DNA of 40,129 bases from an uncultured Bacteroidales bacterium (GTDB lineage: Bacteria > Bacteroidota > Bacteroidia > Bacteroidales > Bacteroidaceae): the NCBI GenBank assembly GCA_902778265.1, contig CACYXI010000050.1, forward strand, positions 1 through 40,129, in the 5' to 3' direction. Shown here one piece after another: positions 15,604 to 23,990 of the stretch (position 1 is the stretch's first letter; each line of letters starts with the position of its first letter). Below the pieces are notes generated by a model that saw only the letters and a program-made list of their open reading frames with translations, did no database searches and was not told the DNA's origin. Position numbers and translations under genes: made by a program.

Positions 15604-16284
15604 ATGATTAAATTAGACAACATAACAAAGATATTCAGCACAGAAGAAGTGCAGACAACATCTCTCAATGGCGTTAGCCTTGAAGTGAACGAAGGCGAGT
15701 TTGTTGCCATCATGGGACCGTCAGGTTGCGGAAAGTCAACTCTCCTCAACATTATCGGACTCATAGACACTCCTACCACAGGCACTTACCTGCTCAACGG
15801 CAAGGATGTAAGTACATTGACCGAGAACGAGCGCACGGACATCCGCAAGGGCGTGATTGGCTTTGTGTTCCAGAGTTTTAACCTCATAGACGAGCTTAAC
15901 GTGAACGAGAACGTAGAACTTCCTCTACTCTACATGGGTGTGCCTGCAAAGGAACGTAAGGAGCGCGTGCTTGAGGTTCTACGTAGGATGAATATGTCTC
16001 AGCGTGGCAAGCATCTGCCAAGTCAGCTCTCAGGCGGACAACAGCAACGTGTGGCAATAGCACGTGCCGTGATAGGCAATCCGAAGATCATTCTTGCCGA
16101 CGAGCCTACGGGTAATCTCGACTCTAAGAACGGTCTGGAGGTTATGGAACTGCTCAGTCAGCTTAATGCCGAGGGTACCACCATCATCATGGTGACTCAC
16201 TCACAGCACGATGCCACATACGCCAACCGTATCATCAACCTATACGACGGACAGGTGATAGAGGATATGAATGGGTTGCTGTAA
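15604..16284 (+). CDS. ABC transporter ATP-binding protein (LolD/MacB type)
   Basis: A 226-residue nucleotide-binding subunit. Walker [10 protein letters not shown] lies at about residues 39-47, the Q-loop FVFQSFNL near 87-94, signature [14 protein letters not shown] near 141-154, Walker [12 protein letters not shown] near 163-173, and the switch His in MVTHSQ near 199. Length and motifs match the MacB/LolD/FtsE-like class, which pairs with FtsX-fold permeases such as the one directly upstream. It powers the transporter by ATP hydrolysis at the inner membrane. No membrane-fusion protein gene follows, unlike classical macAB. After the stop come a G/C-rich dispersed repeat and a REP-like element. 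Confidence 0.93.
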   Translation: MIKLDNITKIFSTEEVQTTSLNGVSLEVNEGEFVAIMGPSGCGKSTLLNIIGLIDTPTTGTYLLNGKDVSTLTENERTDIRKGVIGFVFQSFNLIDELNVNENVELPLLYMGVPAKERKERVLEVLRRMNMSQRGKHLPSQLSGGQQQRVAIARAVIGNPKIILADEPTGNLDSKNGLEVMELLSQLNAEGTTIIMVTHSQHDATYANRIINLYDGQVIEDMNGLL

Positions 16285-16320
16285 GCCCCCCAGCCCCCTA
16301 AAGGAGGAGAAAGGAAGGGA
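16285..16320. repeat. G/C-rich dispersed repeat fragment
   Basis: AGCCCCCCAGCCCCCTAAAG followed by GAGGAG lies immediately after the ATPase stop codon. It resembles the stretch inserted in the DUF2723 gene at 20585-20618. Confidence 0.5.
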
Positions 16321-16348
16321 TGATTAACTCACCAAAGCTTCGGGAGTT

Positions 16349-16537
16349 ATTGCCTGGAAGGCAATACTATGAGGACTCCGCGTAGCGCCTGACCATAGGG
16401 AAGAACCGAGGTGCATACTCGACGAAGGAGAGGATGCCCTCGGACAAAGAACTACCACCACCCCTACCAGCCTGGACGGCTGTACATGATTGGCTTTCAT
16501 ACATGATCTTTCGCGATGTACTGCCCTCCAGGCAGTA
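16349..16537. repeat. REP-like element, copy 2 (inverted relative to copy 1)
   Basis: Runs from ATTGCCTGGAAGGCAAT (16349-16365) to TACTGCCCTCCAGGCAGTA (16519-16537) and matches 12046-12231 in reverse over nearly its full length. Its right end lies 22 bp before the first ATG of the TlpA-like gene; an open frame starting with TTG at 16490 translates the repeat and is not a real N-terminus. Confidence 0.88.
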
Positions 16538-16558
16538 GAAAAGCCGGAAGTACCTCAG

Positions 16559-18154
16559 ATGGCGAATTACCCAAGTGCCGTAGTGTCAGAATACCGTCTG
16601 CATGAGGGCGACGTAGTACTGAAATCGCACCTTATCCTCCCCGACTCCGTGAAGAACGCTCCAGAGGAGCAACGGAAAACTGAGTTGAAACAAGCAGCTC
16701 AGATGATTAACTCCCGAGGTGTTACGGCTTACATCCGCAACTATATCCTCAACACAGAGAAGATTCGTGTAATTACCTTCAACGACGAATGCCAGATTGA
16801 TACAAAGATCCATGTGCCATACCCTATGTACGTTTACATCGCTCCCTTCGGCAATATCTATATGTGCCCTGGCGATACGGTTGACATTACAATGGACATG
16901 ACAAAGAGGACGAAAAATGAGATATTTCAGTTTGGCGGCACAGGTCTCGGTGGCGAGGTGAACCGTATCACGTCAGAGATTGACAGGAAATATCTCAATC
17001 GTGCAAACTATTCTTCGTTCACGTTCAGTAATGCCAGTCAGATAGACTCGCTGATGATGTGGCGCAACGAGCAGATAGCACGCATGGATAGTATGGTGAT
17101 AAAGATGAACGAGGGGCTGCCCGAACTGAAGGACTGCTCTCCGTTGGCTTCTGACATAGTGCGCACTCATATCCTTACATGGTATATGGAGATGATTGTC
17201 AGTTCATACGATAACTATCCTTTTGTAAAAGGAGAGTATGATCGTGATGCCCTATGGCGCAACTACTTCGACTTCATAGCTCCTCGCGCAAAACACCTTA
17301 CTGACAATCCGCTGCTGATGATTGCGGCAGATCATTTCTTCTTCAACAGAATGGAGTTTAAGGTTTTTGAACCGTGTACTAAGTTATCACATTCTATAAT
17401 TCATAATGAGAAGGGAGAGAACATATTAAAGTCACCAGATCCCAAGGCCTCTACTTTAGTCTCAAGTGAGGATGGCGTGAAAATAATAGAGTCACCTGAT
17501 CCAGAGGCATTAACGCCTTTCCGTCAAAGCCTTGCAAGAGGATTGCAGAAGATGAATGATGAACTGCACCTTAGCAAGAATGATTTTTCAGCACAAGTGA
17601 CTATGTTGAGTGAAATATTTTACCAAATACACAATGGTTTCTTTAACAATGATAGTAATCTCAGGGCAGAGGCTTTAGCAGCCATCATGCCACACATCAC
17701 TAATCCCGACCTTGCCCGACTGGCTGTGTTAGACTATCGCGACTTCATCAAGGAAAACGAGATGGAAGCTATGGCAAACAAGCCTATGACCAAAGGCGAC
17801 AGCATCTTCCAGCGCATCATTGAGCCATATAAGGGTAATGTCCTTTCTGTTGATTTCTGGTCAATGTCGTGCGGCCCATGCCGTGGTGGTATGCTTAGCG
17901 AGCGCGAAACGGTAGAGCAACTGAAGAACGAGTCTGTTAAGTTCCTCTATGTTACCGATGATGCTCCAGAGAAGTGCAACCCTTGGCTGAATGAGAACAA
18001 CATACGCGGTGAGCATATCTTCATCACCCGTGCGGAGTGGGCTCTTATGCAGGAGAAGTTCACCTTTAGCGGAATACCTTTCCACGTATTTGTAGATAAG
18101 ACTGGCAAGGTTCGCACGGATGTAAACGACTACCGAAAATTGATGGATAAATAG
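16559..18154 (+). CDS. TlpA-like thiol-disulfide oxidoreductase, 5' end replaced by a repeat
   Basis: 531 residues from the first ATG (MANYPSAVV). The C-terminal quarter is a thioredoxin fold with the active site WSMSCGPCR (cysteines at residues 438 and 441) and FSGIPFHVFVDKTGKVR near the end, including the cis-Pro motif GIP. The long N-terminal part resembles the beta-rich and helical regions of Bacteroidetes TlpA-like envelope proteins. These normally begin with a signal peptide and act in the periplasm. Here no signal peptide is present: the sequence ahead of residue 1 is a REP-like element ending 22 bp upstream, and no promoter is visible. The likely explanation is insertion or recombination that removed the signal sequence, leaving a cytoplasmic or unexpressed protein. 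The rest of the frame is intact over 1.6 kb, so the event may be recent. Confidence 0.75.
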   Translation: MANYPSAVVSEYRLHEGDVVLKSHLILPDSVKNAPEEQRKTELKQAAQMINSRGVTAYIRNYILNTEKIRVITFNDECQIDTKIHVPYPMYVYIAPFGNIYMCPGDTVDITMDMTKRTKNEIFQFGGTGLGGEVNRITSEIDRKYLNRANYSSFTFSNASQIDSLMMWRNEQIARMDSMVIKMNEGLPELKDCSPLASDIVRTHILTWYMEMIVSSYDNYPFVKGEYDRDALWRNYFDFIAPRAKHLTDNPLLMIAADHFFFNRMEFKVFEPCTKLSHSIIHNEKGENILKSPDPKASTLVSSEDGVKIIESPDPEALTPFRQSLARGLQKMNDELHLSKNDFSAQVTMLSEIFYQIHNGFFNNDSNLRAEALAAIMPHITNPDLARLAVLDYRDFIKENEMEAMANKPMTKGDSIFQRIIEPYKGNVLSVDFWSMSCGPCRGGMLSERETVEQLKNESVKFLYVTDDAPEKCNPWLNENNIRGEHIFITRAEWALMQEKFTFSGIPFHVFVDKTGKVRTDVNDYRKLMDK

Positions 18155-18171
18155 AAGCTGAGTCTATGGCT

Positions 18172-18405
18172 CTAATTCTTCTCTTCTACCTTTATGTGAG
18201 GGGTACGGCGGTAGGTCGCTATACACGCCACCGCCTCAACCAGATACCCCAAGAGGCACACCACAGGGGCGACTTTTATTCTCCGAGTACTAAATATGTC
18301 TGGATTGAAACTCGTCTCTGTAGTGCCTTCTCCCGACATAAGGCAGAGACCTGTAATGATTATCACCAAACCAATGATTATTAAAATGTAGTTTATTTTT
18401 CTCAT
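18172..18405 (-). CDS. DUF3098-family small membrane protein
   Basis: A 77-residue protein with two membrane segments (about residues 5-23 and 46-64) joined by a loop with the family hallmark FNPDIFSTRRIKVAPVV. In Bacteroidetes, DUF3098 genes often lie beside ftsX or undecaprenyl-pyrophosphate phosphatase genes, and a role near cell-division ABC systems has been suggested but not shown. Here the gene stands alone, convergent with the TlpA-like gene. The C-terminal 12 residues after the second membrane segment (RRTPHIKVEEKN) are longer than I expect for the family. A plus-strand terminator-like hairpin lies just upstream. Confidence 0.85.
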   Translation of the reverse strand: MRKINYILIIIGLVIIITGLCLMSGEGTTETSFNPDIFSTRRIKVAPVVCLLGYLVEAVACIATYRRTPHIKVEEKN

Positions 18406-18425
18406 AATTGAAATGTTAATAACAC

Positions 18426-18447
18426 GGAGCTTACGCTCCTTTTTTTT
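18426..18447 (+). terminator. Hairpin with T-run
   Basis: GGAGC-TTAC-GCTCC (18426-18439) is followed by eight T's. It is placed to end plus-strand transcription from the ABC/TlpA-like region. A second small hairpin with the same loop (CCGC-TTAC-GCGG) follows, suggesting a repeat module. Confidence 0.5.
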
Positions 18448-18449
18448 AA

Positions 18450-18640
18450 AAAATTCCGCTTACGCGGAGGTTGGGAAAGTAAATTAGGAGTAAATTAAAC
18501 CAGTAAATTATTTCAGTAAATTATATTCAATAAATTATTTCTTTGAAATTTCAATTTCCAAGCGACGGATGTCGCTCTGTAATTTACTGACTCTAATTTA
18601 CTCCCAATTTACTTTCTTTAAAATAAGCACCGCAAGGTGC
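18450..18640. repeat. AT-rich inverted repeat element
   Basis: AAAGTAAATTAGGAGTAAAT on the left and ATTTACTCCCAATTTACTTT on the right (about 18475-18620) form long imperfect arms, with GCGAC...GTCGC in the centre and AGCACCGCAAGGTGC after it. It fills the gap between the DUF3098 and DUF2723 genes; no gene is seen. Confidence 0.65.
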
Positions 18641-18652
18641 GCCCACCCCAAT

Positions 18653-21600
18653 TTAATTTCGTTTCAGAAGCTCCTCCAATTTCTTATAGATACTTGCTGC
18701 TTTGTCGTGCTTACCGCATCGCTGATAGGCATCTACCATATCAAGAGAACCGCTGACGTATGAGTGAGGTAGATTGTAGGCGGGTATCTCCTTTTCACTA
18801 CGTTCGAGTACCTGCAAAGCCTTGTCATTCTGCCCTTCACGGCATAACTGAGTGGCGAGTTTCGCAAAGCAACGACGATGTGAGGCACACATTCTGCCAG
18901 TCGTCTCGTCGATATAAACGTCTGTTTTTGAAACATTGCCATACCTATACTTCTCCATCAAATTGCGATACATTCTTTCCGTATCGCAAACCGTACTTAG
19001 CACCCCATATTCCAGTTTGTTCTCCTTGAAATAGAAAGGAGTGACGCGCCATAGCAACCCTTCCTGAACGAAGTAATGGTATAGCTCGCCGTAGGAATCA
19101 GGTCCAGAGCCAATGGTGAAGTAAATAGGACGAGAGAAATTCGATCGTGCTATCATTTCGAGCACAAGAGCATAGTTCTTTGTGATGTATCTCCTACCTT
19201 TCAGACTAATCTCCATACGGTCAGGAATCTCGCCAGAATTGTACATGATATTGCTTTTACGCACAGCATTTTTATCTACCGTGATATGCAGCGAATCACT
19301 TGGCAGACAAACGGGCAGACTCTTTACCCATTCCTCTTCTTCTGGACTGAGATTGTCATATTGCTTGAGAACAAACCTACGAATGGTATTACTCAGTTCA
19401 AAAGGATCTGTACCCCAGAGACGATGTGCAAGCTCAGGATTCTCCTTCATAATGTATTCTATCGTATCACGCACCCTTCTGTTGTCAGAAATGATAGGGT
19501 TTATTTCTATATATTCATTCACGCCCTCCATATACTGATCGTGCGTCCATCTGATAGGCAATGGCGATGAAGAAAAGGCAGGTCGTTTCATCTGATCAAT
19601 ATACCAATCGGTTTGCAGATACTGGAGGTTGCACACCCTCACATCCGTCCGCTTCCCCTCCACATCCTGATTATACCACAAAGGGAAGGTCTCGTTGTCG
19701 CCATTGCAAAACAGTATGGCATCATGGTCGGCAGTTTCGAGATAGTTCTGTCCGCAATCCCTGCACATGTATCGGTCGCTTCTGTCATGATCATCCCACG
19801 TCTGGCTAACCATTTGGAGGGGGATGAATAACGTCAACCCTATTAAGGTACAAATTACGAAGTACGAATTACCTGTTTTGTTCTTATCCTTCAAATTTTT
19901 ATCGATAAAAGGTATCTTGGTAATTAGTAATTTGTAATTAGTAATTAAATTATTTGCTGCCGCAATCCCCAATCCGCACCAGATGGCAAAGGCATAGAAC
20001 GAACCTGCGTATGAATAGTCACGCTCTCGTGGCTCGCATGGAGTCTGATTCACGTAGAGTACTATCGCGATGCCAGTCATGAAGAATAGGAATGTTACCA
20101 CCCAAAACTGCTGAATGCCTTTCTTACCTTTCCTTAATTGCCAGAACAAACCGATAAGTCCAAGGATGAGTGGCATACAATAGAATACGTTATGCCCCTT
20201 GTTCCCTTTTAGTTCGGAAGGTAGCAGAGACTGATCGCCAAGACGCAGGTTGTCGAGCCATGAGAAGCCCGAAAGCCAGTTGCCATGCTCTGCCTCTCCA
20301 TGCCCTTGAATGTCGTTCTGTCTGCCGGCAAAGTTCCAAAGGAAATATCGCCAGTACATAAAGTTGAGCTGATAATCAAAGAAGTACCTGAGATTATCTC
20401 CCATGCTCGGAATCTCTACTATCTCAGGATAATGCCCAGGGATGTTGTACTCCACAGGTCGTTTATGGGTTTCGCCCAACCATTGCTCGTACATCTCTGC
20501 ATGTCGGTCGCTATATATTCTCGGAAACAGCATACATTGATTTGACGGATATTTGTATTCAATACGGTCGTGAAGCTTGATGTAGCCCCCCTGCCCCCCA
20601 AGGGGGAGCTCTTTAGATACATTTTCTCGCTGTGGGGCTTTTGGTCTATAGATCGAACCCTTATTGATAGTGGCATAAACAGTTTTTCCTTTGTCATCAA
20701 CAGTTATCTCTGGCTCAGAGCAATATGTAGGTCCCCAGAGCAGAGGCTTGTCACCATACTGCTCACGACCGAGATAGCTGCCGAGAGCAAAGATATTGTC
20801 GGGCGAGTTCTCATCCATCATAGGATTGGCAGCCGAACGGATGAAGATAACGGCATACGAGCTATAACCTATCAACATCATGGTGAGGCAGAGCGTGGCT
20901 GTGTGTAGCCAACGTTTCTTTATGCGCCATAAAGCCACAGCAAGCGAGATAGCCAATAGCACGATATAGGCTATCAAACCGCTGTTGAATGGCATTCCGA
21001 GGACATTCACGAAGATGAGTTCAAACCATCCTCCAATCTTTGCCACACCAGGCACTATGCCATAAAGCACTATGGCAATTAACAAAGCCGAGAGGACAAG
21101 CATCAGTATCGTACCTTTGACATTAGGATTATTTGCTCTTTTGTAGTAGCAAACAAGCACGATCGAAGGTATGCAAAGCAGATTGAGCAGATGCACACCT
21201 ATTGACAAGCCGATGAGATATGCTATCAAAACTATCCATTTGTCGGCATCGGGGGAATCGGCATTCTCCTCCCATTTCAGTATCAGCCAAAACACCAATG
21301 CCGTAAAGAAACTGGAGAACGCATACACCTCTCCCTCAACGGCAGAGAACCAAAACGTGTCTGACCATGTATAGATCAGCGAGCCAGCCACACCGCTACA
21401 CATTATACCCAAAGTCTGCATCTTGTCGGGAAGTTCATCACCCACAATCAGAGCCTTTGCAAAATGCGTTATAGTCCAGAAAAGGAACAGTATGCAACCC
21501 GCACTTAGCAATGCGTTCATTATGTTTATCATCTTTGCCACCTCTGACGGATCGCTTGCGAACTGGGTAAACAGATTTCCCACGAGCATGAAGAATGGAG

Positions 21601-21760
21601 CACCAGGTGGATGCCCTATCTCTAAGAGATAAGCAGACGATATAAACTCTGGGCAATCCCAGAAACTTGCCGTTGGCTCAATGGTTGAGCAATAGGTAAT
21701 GGCTGCTATCAGAAACATCAGCCATCCCGTCACGTTGTCAATAAGTTTGTAATGTTTCAT
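18653..21760 (-). CDS. DUF2723 multi-pass membrane protein (PMT-like)
   Basis: A 1035-residue protein. Its N-terminus (YCSTIEPTASFWDCPEFI, residues about 24-41) carries the acidic motif of the DUF2723 family, which resembles protein O-mannosyltransferases and is expected to be an inner-membrane GT-C glycosyltransferase. About ten or more membrane segments cover residues 10-320 and 540-670. A long soluble C-terminal part follows, containing SQTWDDHDRSDRYMCRDCGQ and, near the end, helical repeat-like segments (ALQVLERSEKEIPAYNL, YQRCGKHDKAASIYKKLEEL). Two stretches come from dispersed repeats, in frame: residues about 381-392 (NVSKELPLGGQG) and about 605-637 (LITNYKLLITKIPFIDKN and following). 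Both fall in predicted loops. The donor and target are unknown; general O-glycosylation of secreted proteins is a possibility in this phylum. Confidence 0.88.
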   Translation of the reverse strand: MKHYKLIDNVTGWLMFLIAAITYCSTIEPTASFWDCPEFISSAYLLEIGHPPGAPFFMLVGNLFTQFASDPSEVAKMINIMNALLSAGCILFLFWTITHFAKALIVGDELPDKMQTLGIMCSGVAGSLIYTWSDTFWFSAVEGEVYAFSSFFTALVFWLILKWEENADSPDADKWIVLIAYLIGLSIGVHLLNLLCIPSIVLVCYYKRANNPNVKGTILMLVLSALLIAIVLYGIVPGVAKIGGWFELIFVNVLGMPFNSGLIAYIVLLAISLAVALWRIKKRWLHTATLCLTMMLIGYSSYAVIFIRSAANPMMDENSPDNIFALGSYLGREQYGDKPLLWGPTYCSEPEITVDDKGKTVYATINKGSIYRPKAPQRENVSKELPLGGQGGYIKLHDRIEYKYPSNQCMLFPRIYSDRHAEMYEQWLGETHKRPVEYNIPGHYPEIVEIPSMGDNLRYFFDYQLNFMYWRYFLWNFAGRQNDIQGHGEAEHGNWLSGFSWLDNLRLGDQSLLPSELKGNKGHNVFYCMPLILGLIGLFWQLRKGKKGIQQFWVVTFLFFMTGIAIVLYVNQTPCEPRERDYSYAGSFYAFAIWCGLGIAAANNLITNYKLLITKIPFIDKNLKDKNKTGNSYFVICTLIGLTLFIPLQMVSQTWDDHDRSDRYMCRDCGQNYLETADHDAILFCNGDNETFPLWYNQDVEGKRTDVRVCNLQYLQTDWYIDQMKRPAFSSSPLPIRWTHDQYMEGVNEYIEINPIISDNRRVRDTIEYIMKENPELAHRLWGTDPFELSNTIRRFVLKQYDNLSPEEEEWVKSLPVCLPSDSLHITVDKNAVRKSNIMYNSGEIPDRMEISLKGRRYITKNYALVLEMIARSNFSRPIYFTIGSGPDSYGELYHYFVQEGLLWRVTPFYFKENKLEYGVLSTVCDTERMYRNLMEKYRYGNVSKTDVYIDETTGRMCASHRRCFAKLATQLCREGQNDKALQVLERSEKEIPAYNLPHSYVSGSLDMVDAYQRCGKHDKAASIYKKLEELLKRN
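19850..19946. repeat. AT-rich dispersed repeat inside the DUF2723 gene
   Basis: GTACGAATTACCTGTTTTG at one end and GGTAATTAGTAATTTGTAAT at the other: the same family as 5776-5878 and 6693-6786. It is translated as about 33 extra residues in a loop between membrane segments and does not break the frame. Confidence 0.8.
20585..20618. repeat. G/C-rich dispersed repeat inside the DUF2723 gene
   Basis: GCCCCCCTGCCCCCCAAGGG and GGAGCTCTTT, a typical Bacteroidetes C-run repeat. It is read in frame as KELPLGGQGG. Confidence 0.65.
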
Positions 21761-21774
21761 ATTTCTTATTAATG

Positions 21775-21893
21775 ATATAAATGAAAAATGAACAATGAAA
21801 AATTATAAAATACAAATCACACTTTTCTGGTAATGGCTGTACCTGGAAATACAAACTTGTATTTTTCATTTTTCACTTTTCATTTTTAATTTA
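21775..21893. repeat. AT-rich intercistronic repeat, copy 2
   Basis: AATGAAAAATGAACAATGAA and AAATACAAATC on one side, AAACTTGTATTTTTCATTTT on the other; same family as 7977-8083 and 33659-33762. It lies directly upstream of the DUF2723 start. Confidence 0.7.
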
Positions 21894-21954
21894 CAATCCG
21901 TGGATTGCTGAATGCAAAGTTAATGTAATATGAATATGAAACAAAATAAAAAGG

Positions 21955-21994
21955 CTGACATTCCCCTGACAAGTCATTGTCAGGGAAATGTCAG
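21955..21994. terminator. 18-bp hairpin (CTGACATT...AATGTCAG)
   Basis: Arms at 21955-21972 and 21977-21994 pair with a single mismatch around a 4-base loop (GTCA). There is no strong T-run on either strand, so it could be a terminator remnant, an operator or a small repeat. Confidence 0.45.
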
Positions 21995-22101
21995 TTTCCT
22001 ACAATACTGATTATGAATAAGATACAAAAAGTATTGAGTAAGTCAAAGGTCTAATGTCAAAAGTCAACAACCTTAGTCCTTTGACTTTTAACCTTTGCTC
22101 T

Positions 22102-22188
22102 TCAATAGACTATTTCCTTTCCATTAACGATATTGACACCCTTCACAGGCTTGTTAAGATGCAGACCAGAGACAGAGAAGAACTTATC
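22102..22188 (-). pseudogene. Orphan C-terminal fragment of a secreted protein
   Basis: On the minus strand, in the same frame as and right after the stop of the Imm11-like gene, 28 codons read DKFFSV, then SGLHLNKPVKGVNIVNGK, then EIVY and a stop. The pattern (YDLSGRRV...KGIYIINGKKV-like) is the conserved C-terminal tail of many Prevotella/Bacteroides secreted proteins. No start or upstream part exists, so this is a gene remnant or a tail cut off by replacement of the upstream sequence. Confidence 0.65.
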
Positions 22189-22872
22189 TTAGATGTCAAT
22201 AGGTTCAAATTCAAGTCCTGTTAACTTCTTTTTATAATATTCTTCAACGAATCTTTCACTGACATACCAATCAAAATTGCATTCATCTATCATAAACATA
22301 TCTAGTTTTTTCTTATAAAATGCATCTGTCATTTTAATCGTACTAGCACGTATTGTGTAAGATTTCTCTTCTTCAGCCAGAAATTCATTCTCCTTTTTAA
22401 TAAACTCTTCGGGTGAATTGAATTTTATAGGAATGATATCGTCTGTATCGGCATCCGAAATATAAAATTCGCAGTTCGGGAAATCCAAATATTGCCAATT
22501 TCCTGATACTATTTTCATTACATAATAGTCTTCTACTCTCTTTTTTCTTAAACTGGTTACTCTTCCTTTATAGAAACGATGGATATCAAGATTTTGATCC
22601 TCCATAAACCTTTTCGCATTTTCACTAAGGAAAAATAATCTATTTCCAAATCCATTACTTAAAAAATCAGTATATTGAGCGCCATTAGCCAGCTTAAAAC
22701 CAGATAAATCTGGATCTATGGGAGGAAACAGAGGATTATAATCATAATACAATGAACAGACACCATTATCTTCATTCTCTGGTGAATATCCTTTGATAAA
22801 ATCCCAAACTTGTGGATATTGTGATCCTACTTCTTTATTATCACACCCATATTCCAATTCATAATATCTCAT
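22189..22872 (-). CDS. Imm11/DUF1629-like putative immunity protein
   Basis: A 227-residue soluble protein with no signal peptide. Its start MRYYELEY, the central FLSENAKRFMEDQNLDIHRFY segment and the overall length and strand pattern recall immunity-type families found in polyimmunity loci (Imm11/DUF1629 or similar). I cannot confirm the exact family from sequence alone. Such proteins protect against polymorphic toxins delivered by rivals, for example by type VI secretion. No toxin gene is adjacent, which is usual for acquired orphan immunity genes. The A+T-rich composition differs from the housekeeping genes nearby and supports lateral acquisition. An orphan sorting-tail fragment follows in frame after its stop codon. 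Confidence 0.5.
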   Translation of the reverse strand: MRYYELEYGCDNKEVGSQYPQVWDFIKGYSPENEDNGVCSLYYDYNPLFPPIDPDLSGFKLANGAQYTDFLSNGFGNRLFFLSENAKRFMEDQNLDIHRFYKGRVTSLRKKRVEDYYVMKIVSGNWQYLDFPNCEFYISDADTDDIIPIKFNSPEEFIKKENEFLAEEEKSYTIRASTIKMTDAFYKKKLDMFMIDECNFDWYVSERFVEEYYKKKLTGLEFEPIDI

Positions 22873-22915
22873 AATTATTGCTCATATATTGATTTATAGA
22901 AGTCGTTAGCACGTA

Positions 22916-23817
22916 TCATAATTTGTTTATATCTTCCTCTGAAAGACCTGTCATCTTTGCTATAAGAGAAACGGCAAGCCCTTCCCTCTTCATATTTTGG
23001 GCAGTCTTGACAACACCTTCCTTTATGCCTTCTGCACGGCCTTCTGCTAATCCTTCTGCACGACCTTCTGCACGACCTTTAGCTTCGCCTTTAAGGAATT
23101 TCTCTGACATTATCGTGCGTTCACGACTTACAGAATCCCAGTAACGGTCAATAGCCCATAGCATCCCAGTAACGGTCAATAGCCCATAGCTCGGCATCGC
23201 TATATGCAGATTCTTCTACAAGACTAACAGCCTTTGCCACATTATCATCCATAAGAAGTTCCTTGTCAACTTCTCTTGTGTGCTCATTTACCTCAGTAAG
23301 GAATCTAAGCCACAGCACAGCCATTCTCTTATCGAGAACCGTATTTGGCTTGAACTTAGGCAACTCGATAAAGATCATCTCTATATCGTCAATGGTGTAT
23401 TCCTTGTACTTGCTATGAGTCATCATATAGCAATGATAGAAATCATCCAATATCATTAACGAGACTGAGAGTATAAACTGGTTTTAACTCAGAATATTTC
23501 TCTCCACGATCAGCAGGCAATGAGTATGCCTTACAGGTATTCAAAAGCACTCTCTGCCTGAACGCATCCGTCCAGTACATCTGCATTTCCACAAGGAATT
23601 GACGCCCGTCCTTATCCTTGCAACGCACATCCACTATGGTGTCTTTCTTATCGGGATTTACAGGCACCATCTCAGAAGGAAGATATTCCAGCTCTATAAT
23701 ATCTTTGCCTTCTGGCAGAGGCAGGAGGGCATTGAGGAAACTGATGAGCAATTCCTTATGCTCACCAAACACCTTCTTAAAGGTCAAATCCGCTTTAGGG
23801 TCAAGATATTTTGCCAT
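22916..23817 (-). pseudogene. Broken Rpn / PD-(D/E)XK-type transposase-related gene
   Basis: Three consecutive frames together match one Rpn-family (PDDEXK_2) protein. 23443-23817 carries the N-terminal nuclease core (MAKYLDPKADLTFKKVFGEH, later TIVDVRCKDKDGRQFLVEMQ with Asp, Glu and Gln of the PD-(D/E)XK site). 23148-23456 carries the middle (YKEYTIDDIEMIFIELPKFK). 22916-23197 carries the charged AEGRAEG-type repeat tail. The first break (near 23450) follows SLVNDI, where the frame shifts and a few residues seem lost. The second is caused by an exact 28-bp tandem duplication (23135-23190); removing one copy restores the frame. Rpn proteins are linked to recombination-associated DNA cleavage. 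The intact promoter region, itself duplicated, suggests recent decay. The two N-terminal parts could still make short proteins. Confidence 0.85.
23135..23190. repeat. Exact 28-bp tandem duplication in the Rpn gene
   Basis: Two identical 28-base copies, 23135-23162 and 23163-23190. Since 28 is not divisible by 3, the duplication shifts the frame. With one copy the frame reads AELWAIDRYWDSVSRE straight into the charged tail, as expected for the family. Confidence 0.92.
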
Positions 23818-23840
23818 AATGAAGCCTTTCTTGTTATTCT

Positions 23841-23942
23841 TTGCAAAGATACAAACTTTTTCTTATACCTCCAAGAAAAACGGTGTTTTTTTTGCAAAGA
23901 TACAAACTTTTTCTTATACCTCCAAGAAAAACGGTGTTTTTT
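23841..23942 (-). promoter_or_regulatory. Duplicated promoter of the Rpn gene (51-bp tandem repeat)
   Basis: A 51-bp unit is repeated in tandem (starting at 23841 and 23892). Each copy holds, on the minus strand, TTG, 20 bases and TATCTTTG (-7 boxes at 23844-23851 and 23895-23902; -33 at 23872-23874 and 23923-23925). The gene therefore has two identical promoters; the proximal start lies only about 20 bases before the ATG. Confidence 0.75.
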
Positions 23943-23990
23943 TCGTTTTAGCCAAGAAGCACCTCTGCGGTTCCTTCGCTCTTCCTCTGA

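Noticed and set aside
13040-16284. Classical macAB efflux operon
   Set aside because: There is no membrane-fusion protein (MacA) or outer-membrane channel gene; only the permease and ATPase are present.
16490-16558. Longer N-terminus for the TlpA-like protein
   Set aside because: It would start with TTG immediately after an in-frame TGA and encode the end of a dispersed repeat; the ATG at 16559 is preferred.
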